Positions 14,028 through 17,605 of a stretch of DNA of 17,605 bases are shown in pieces. Numbering within the stretch: the first letter of the stretch is position 1; the number at the start of each line of letters is the position of its first letter. The position numbers and the translations under genes were made by a program. The stretch spans positions 1 through 17,605 of the forward strand of contig DNNJ01000367.1 of the NCBI GenBank assembly GCA_003487955.1. Reading direction: 5' to 3'. Below the pieces are notes generated by a model. It was given only the letters and a program-made list of their open reading frames with translations, searched no databases and had not been told where the DNA came from. The stretch is from Clostridiales bacterium. Its GTDB lineage: Bacteria; Bacillota; Clostridia; Tissierellales; Sedimentibacteraceae.

Positions 14028-14924
14028 ATGAATGATTTAGTAAGAGGATGTGGAGTAGCATTGGTAACCCCCTTTGCTGACGGAGAAATTGATTATGAGG
14101 TATTGGGTAAATTAATTGAAATGCATGTGGAATATTCCGGTTCAATAATTGTTGCAGGGACAACATCTGAAGCAGCAACAATGACAGATGAAGAATATCA
14201 TACGGTAGTTGAATTTGTAATTGACAGAGTTAATAAAAGAATTCCTGTTATTGCAGGAGCCGGAAGCAACTGTACTGCAGCTGCAGTTCAAAAAGCACAG
14301 TTTTGCGAAAAAGCAGGAGCTGACGGTCTTTTGATAGTGACTCCCTATTACAACAAAACAACCCAAAGAGGACTTGTAAATCATTTTAAAATTATCGCAG
14401 AAAGTACATCACTACCGATAATTGTTTACAATGTACCAGCCAGGACAGGAATGAACATTGAACCTAAAACAGTTTTAGAGCTTTCAAAAATTTCAAATAT
14501 AGCGGGAATTAAGGAAGCAAGCGGAAATATCAGCCAGGTAGCAGAAATAATCCGTCTATGCCCTGAAGACTTTTTAGTTTATTCAGGTAATGACGACATG
14601 GTCATACCCCTTATGTCATTGGGAGGACATGGAGTTATTTCCGTATCTGCAAATATACTTCCTGCAGAAATGAAAAAAATGGTTGATGACTACAATAATG
14701 GAAATGTTAAGGATGCAAAAAATGCTCAACTTGCACTAAATGGAATAAACAACGCATTGTTTATTGAAACTAATCCAATTCCCGTAAAAGAAGCCATGAG
14801 TATTATGAACTTGTGCAGCTCAGAGGTGAGAGCGCCCTTATATCCAATGTCAGATGATAACAGAGCAAAACTTTTAAGAGAAATGAACCTGTACGGGATA
14901 GGTCTTGCTCAGGAAACAGTGTGA
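14028..14924 (+). CDS. dapA: 4-hydroxy-tetrahydrodipicolinate synthase, riboswitch-controlled copy
   Basis: The 298-residue enzyme condenses pyruvate with aspartate semialdehyde, the first committed step of lysine/DAP synthesis. Schiff-base Lys162 (IKEASGN), YNVPARTG (134-141), PYYNK (106-110) and the GTT of the catalytic pocket (44-46) are present. The usual GTTGESPT is GTTSEAAT (44-51), unlike the paralogue at 10655, which keeps the canonical form. It stands directly behind a lysine riboswitch and in front of dapB, which supports the biosynthetic assignment despite the variant motif. AAGGAGAG precedes the ATG. An all-AT hairpin (13988-13997 with 14003-14012) lies just upstream of the ribosome binding site. 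Confidence 0.9.
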   Translation: MNDLVRGCGVALVTPFADGEIDYEVLGKLIEMHVEYSGSIIVAGTTSEAATMTDEEYHTVVEFVIDRVNKRIPVIAGAGSNCTAAAVQKAQFCEKAGADGLLIVTPYYNKTTQRGLVNHFKIIAESTSLPIIVYNVPARTGMNIEPKTVLELSKISNIAGIKEASGNISQVAEIIRLCPEDFLVYSGNDDMVIPLMSLGGHGVISVSANILPAEMKKMVDDYNNGNVKDAKNAQLALNGINNALFIETNPIPVKEAMSIMNLCSSEVRAPLYPMSDDNRAKLLREMNLYGIGLAQETV

Positions 14925-14932
14925 GGCAGATT

Positions 14933-15601
14933 ATGAATGTGGTTATTTGCGGAATAAACGGAGCTATGGGACAAGTTTTACAGGAAGAAATTCAATTATA
15001 TGACAATATCGATTTAATCGGCTCTCTTTCACCAAGAAACGGAAATTTTGGACAAGATATTGTTGAAAAGCCTGACGTGGTAATAGATTTTTCAAACACT
15101 GCAAACCTTGATTTTTTAATTGACTATGCAGTTAGAAATAATAGTGCATTATTGATTTGCACAACCGGTTTTAGCAATGAAGATAAAATTAAAATAGAGG
15201 AAGCAGGAAAATTTATTCCTGTAATGCTATCTTCAAACACCTCTTTGGGAATCAATGTTTTTAGAAAAATACTGAAATGCATTTCTGCAGAACTTAACAA
15301 TTTTGATATTAACATTTTAGAAAGACACCACAATAAAAAAAAGGATGCACCAAGCGGAACTGCAAAAACATTGGCTGAAGATATCATGAATGTTACAGGA
15401 AAGGAACATGTGGAAATAAGTTCTTTTAGAGCAGGAACTATTCCCGGAGAGCACATGGTTATATTTTCAGGAATGAATGAAATATTGGAAATAAAACACA
15501 CTGCTTTCTCAAGAAAAGTATTTGCCGACGGTGCACTTGACTTGGCATTGAAACTTTCATCAAAAGAACCCGGATACTACCTTACAGAATACTTTTTTTA
15601 A
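14933..15601 (+). CDS. dapB: 4-hydroxy-tetrahydrodipicolinate reductase
   Basis: The roughly 222-residue protein reduces the DapA product with NAD(P)H. The N-terminal Rossmann motif is VICGINGAMG (4-13). The signature ERHHNKKKDAPSGTAKT (130-146) carries the catalytic His pair and Lys, and GTIPGEHMVIF follows. It is at the short end of the family (E. coli about 273), similar to compact thermophile and clostridial forms; the shortening lies in the N-terminal domain loops. The ATG at 14933 is preceded by GAGG six bases upstream. An in-frame GTG at 14921, overlapping the dapA stop and preceded by AGGA, would add four residues and is a real alternative. Overlap or near-overlap shows translational coupling with dapA. 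Confidence 0.92.
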   Translation: MNVVICGINGAMGQVLQEEIQLYDNIDLIGSLSPRNGNFGQDIVEKPDVVIDFSNTANLDFLIDYAVRNNSALLICTTGFSNEDKIKIEEAGKFIPVMLSSNTSLGINVFRKILKCISAELNNFDINILERHHNKKKDAPSGTAKTLAEDIMNVTGKEHVEISSFRAGTIPGEHMVIFSGMNEILEIKHTAFSRKVFADGALDLALKLSSKEPGYYLTEYFF

Positions 15602-15647
15602 CTACACCAACCTTGTACGCGCTATATATACGCATGTATTTAAATCA

Positions 15648-15676
15648 TTGACATTATCATTTCTTTGTGATATTGT
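15648..15676 (+). promoter_or_regulatory. Internal promoter in front of lysC
   Basis: A perfect TTGACA (15648-15653) is followed after 17 bases by TATTGT (15671-15676), in the 106-base gap between dapB and lysC. It would let lysC be transcribed independently of the lysine riboswitch. No terminator is evident after dapB, so read-through is also possible. Confidence 0.6.
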
Positions 15677-15707
15677 TAGAAAGTTATAATTTATTTTGGA
15701 GGGAAAA

Positions 15708-17030
15708 ATGTTAAAGGTTGCTAAATTTGGCGGTACTTCATTAGCTGATTCCGAGCAGTTCAAAAAAGTATATGCAATAGTTAAAAACAACGATGAAAGA
15801 AAATATGTGGTAGTTTCAGCCCCCGGCAAAAGATTCAAGGATGATAACAAGATTACAGATTTATTGTATCTTGCGTATGCACATATAAAATACTCAGTAC
15901 CCTATGATCCTGTTTTAAGGATTATAGAAGACAGATTCAAACTGATTAAGAATGAGCTAAATTTAAATATAGATTTAGACTATGAGTTTAAAACCATAAG
16001 AGAAGCCCTAAACAATAAATGCGATGAAGACTATATTGTAAGCAGGGGAGAATATTTATGTGCATTGTTGATGGCCGATTACCAAGAATGTGATTTCGTT
16101 GATGCCAAGGATGTTATATTTTTTAATTACGACGGTACGGTAGACGAGGAAAAAACTCATAGTAAACTTACAGAAATACTTGGTAAAAGTAATAAGGCAA
16201 TTATACCCGGCTTTTACGGCTCATATCCTGACGGAAGTATAAAGACATTTTCAAGAGGAGGCTCTGACATTACGGGCTCAATAGTTTCAAGTGTTATGGG
16301 AGCTGATATATATGAAAATTGGACGGATGTATCCGGATTTCTAATTGCTGACCCTCGAATTGTAAATGCTCCTAAGCAAATAAAGAAAATAACATATCAG
16401 GAATTAAGGGAATTGTCATATATGGGAGCATCGGTTCTCCATGAGGAAGCTGTTTTTCCGGTGAGACAAGCAGGTATTCCTATTAATATTAAAAATACCA
16501 ATGAACCTGAAAATCCCGGAACCTTAATAATCAGAGATGATCAAGCAGGAGAAGATTATGCAAACGGACATATTATTACGGGAATTGCAGGAAGGAAAGA
16601 TTTTTCATTTTTCCATATTCACAAGGAGCACATGGCACATGAGGTGGGTATTGTAAAGAAAGCCTTGGAAGTGTTTGAAGAAAGAGGTATAAGCATTGAC
16701 CATATTCCATCAGGCATCGACAGCTTTACAATCGTACTTCCTTCAGAATCCGTTGAAAAAGTCAGCCACCAAATTGTAGAAGAATTAAAGAAAAAGTGCA
16801 AAACAGAAAATGTACAAGTTCTAAAAAACCTTAGCCTTATAACCACAGTCGGAATCAAAATGGCGTACCGGCCGGGTATTTCAGCTAAATTGTTTACTGC
16901 CTTAGGAAACAAAAATATCAATATACGCATGATTAACCAGGGCTCAAGCGAAATAAATATTATTGTTGCAGTGGAAGACAAAGATTTTGAAGAAGCTATA
17001 AGGGCAATATACGATGCATTCATAAAATAG
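15708..17030 (+). CDS. lysC: Aspartate kinase with two ACT domains (LysC/YclM type)
   Basis: The 440-residue enzyme phosphorylates aspartate in the first step of the aspartate-family pathway. It has KFGGTS (6-11), VVSAPGKR, SRGEYLCALLMA, the nucleotide-site FSRGGSDITGSI, WTDVSGFLIADPRIV and YMGASVLHEEAVFPV. The C-terminal 150 residues hold two ACT units: one around FFHIHKEH...FTIVLPSE, the other around LITTVGIKM...EINIIVAVED. It is of the longer AK type seen in YclM/LysC-III rather than the DapG type at 5672, so the cluster carries two different aspartokinases. The ATG at 15708 follows GGAGGG; the open frame upstream to 15696 lacks a site. The intact ACT pair suggests allosteric feedback, possibly by lysine or threonine. 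Confidence 0.93.
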   Translation: MLKVAKFGGTSLADSEQFKKVYAIVKNNDERKYVVVSAPGKRFKDDNKITDLLYLAYAHIKYSVPYDPVLRIIEDRFKLIKNELNLNIDLDYEFKTIREALNNKCDEDYIVSRGEYLCALLMADYQECDFVDAKDVIFFNYDGTVDEEKTHSKLTEILGKSNKAIIPGFYGSYPDGSIKTFSRGGSDITGSIVSSVMGADIYENWTDVSGFLIADPRIVNAPKQIKKITYQELRELSYMGASVLHEEAVFPVRQAGIPINIKNTNEPENPGTLIIRDDQAGEDYANGHIITGIAGRKDFSFFHIHKEHMAHEVGIVKKALEVFEERGISIDHIPSGIDSFTIVLPSESVEKVSHQIVEELKKKCKTENVQVLKNLSLITTVGIKMAYRPGISAKLFTALGNKNINIRMINQGSSEINIIVAVEDKDFEEAIRAIYDAFIK

Positions 17031-17048
17031 GCTATTTGGAACATGTAT

Positions 17049-17092
17049 GGGGACACACCTCTATATAGAGGTGTGTCCCTTTCCTATTTAAG
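17049..17092. repeat. REP-type palindrome, same family as the cluster upstream of clpE
   Basis: A perfect 30-base palindrome (17050-17079) reads GGGACACACCTC inward on both strands around TATATA. It is followed by TTTCCTATTTA, the same tail that follows the right-type units at 4176 and 4200. It lies 19 bases after the lysC stop and may act as a transcript end for lysC and for the convergent gene at 17111. No long U-tract is present. Confidence 0.78.
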
Positions 17093-17110
17093 CTGTGTCA
17101 TACTTTTTTA

Positions 17111-17605
17111 CTATTTTATATATCCGCCAAACATATTTTTTATTTCATTCACTGTTATGAATGCTTCAGGATTATGCTCTTTTATTAATCTCGTAGCCTC
17201 AGGAATTTTCTTTCTTTTCAACTGAATAAACAAAAGGTTTTTAATACTATCGTTTTTACCTTTTCCTTCAATTATTGTAACACCATATCCTTGTTCCCTC
17301 AAAATATCTGCAAGAATTTCTCCGTCTTTATGGTTTACCACAACTTGTATTGAAGATAAACCTACGGCAATTTTTGATTCTATAGTAACTCCAAAGAAAT
17401 TACCTAAAGAAAATGCTATTGCGTAAATAAATACCTTTATTGGATCTTCGGTAATATTGTGTAAAACAGAGCTTACAACAACAAGCCAAATCAATATTTC
17501 TATAAAACCTAAAACAGCACCCTTAACTTTTTCTCCTTTATTAATATAAACCAATCTGACAGTTGAAATTGAAACTTCAATAATTTTTGCGAAAAAAATT
17601 ATAAA
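17111..17605 (-). CDS. UPF0316/DUF2179 membrane protein (YebE-like), 5' end outside the window
   Basis: The minus-strand frame stays open to the last base of the window, giving 164 visible residues ending at TAG 17113-17111. The first visible residues, FIIFFAKIIEVSISTVRLV, match the N-terminal membrane helix and (K)xxEVSxSTxR signature of the UPF0316 family, so only a few residues are probably missing. Two more hydrophobic helices follow (VKGAVLGFIEILIWLVVVSSVL and IKVFIYAIAFSLGNFFGVTIE). A cytoplasmic DUF2179 domain comes next, with VVVNHKDGEILADILREQGYGVTIIEGKGKN. An internal TTG at 17554 should not be taken as the start. Function is unknown; the DUF2179 domain is suspected of ligand sensing. 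Confidence 0.87.
   Translation of the reverse strand, partial: FIIFFAKIIEVSISTVRLVYINKGEKVKGAVLGFIEILIWLVVVSSVLHNITEDPIKVFIYAIAFSLGNFFGVTIESKIAVGLSSIQVVVNHKDGEILADILREQGYGVTIIEGKGKNDSIKNLLFIQLKRKKIPEATRLIKEHNPEAFITVNEIKNMFGGYIK

Noticed and set aside
15696..15707. TTG start for lysC at 15696
   Set aside because: It overlaps the GGAGGG ribosome binding site of the ATG at 15708, which gives the standard MLKVAKFGGTS N-terminus.
17111..17554. Complete gene starting at TTG 17554 on the minus strand
   Set aside because: The frame stays open to the window edge and the upstream 17 codons encode the family's EVSISTVR signature, so the gene is truncated by the window.
1..17605. CRISPR arrays, tRNA or rRNA genes, phage or plasmid functions
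   Set aside because: No regularly spaced repeats, tRNA-like cloverleafs, rRNA stretches, integrase or replication genes were seen.

Overview
The window is AT-rich, uses strong GGAGG ribosome binding sites, and has textbook TTGACA/TATAAT-type promoters and intrinsic terminators. It carries a FabT-type MarR regulator, a DegV protein, ClpE, meso-diaminopimelate dehydrogenase and a lysine riboswitch. Together these point to a low-GC Firmicute, most likely an anaerobic, amino-acid-using member of the Clostridia/Tissierellia. The genus cannot be fixed from the sequence alone.

Layout. (1) 1-1715: the 3' end of a 3-methyladenine DNA glycosylase gene, then a fabT-like regulator with a FabT-box palindrome on its own promoter, then a degV/fakB-type fatty-acid-binding protein gene ending in a bidirectional terminator. 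(2) 1721-4320: clpE on the minus strand, with a small REP-like motif downstream and a cluster of REP-type GGGACA...TGTCCC repeats upstream. (3) 4375-5573: a monocistronic ddh gene with its own promoter and terminator. (4) 5597-13511: a long co-directional cluster. It encodes a DapG-like aspartokinase with a shortened C-terminus, a DAO-family FAD dehydrogenase, a sodium:solute symporter, an FCD-domain regulator, a BFD-like [2Fe-2S] protein, a DapA-family enzyme, a [2Fe-2S] HcnA-like subunit, an HcnB-like FAD/NAD(P) oxidoreductase and a two-cluster ferredoxin. (5) 13547-17030: a lysine-riboswitch-controlled dapA-dapB pair, then lysC with an additional promoter of its own. (6) 17049-17605: another copy of the REP repeat, then the 3' part of a UPF0316/DUF2179 membrane protein gene on the minus strand.

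How the genes fit together. ddh, dapA, dapB and lysC are lysine/diaminopimelate biosynthesis genes: aspartate is phosphorylated, condensed with pyruvate after a reduction not encoded here, reduced, and aminated in one step by Ddh. Embedded between them is a cluster that looks like a dye-linked proline/hydroxyproline dehydrogenase complex of the Lhp/PDH/HcnABC superfamily. It comes with its own transporter and regulator, but also with an aspartokinase and a canonical-looking dihydrodipicolinate synthase homologue. The substrate is not evident. Hydroxyproline- or proline-type imino acid catabolism is the leading hypothesis, and an oxidative branch from the DAP pathway (for example towards dipicolinate) is an alternative.

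The most unusual non-coding feature lies between the riboswitch terminator and dapA. A roughly 190-base multi-branched inverted repeat has a basal helix that re-uses the 3' half and U-tract of the riboswitch terminator.
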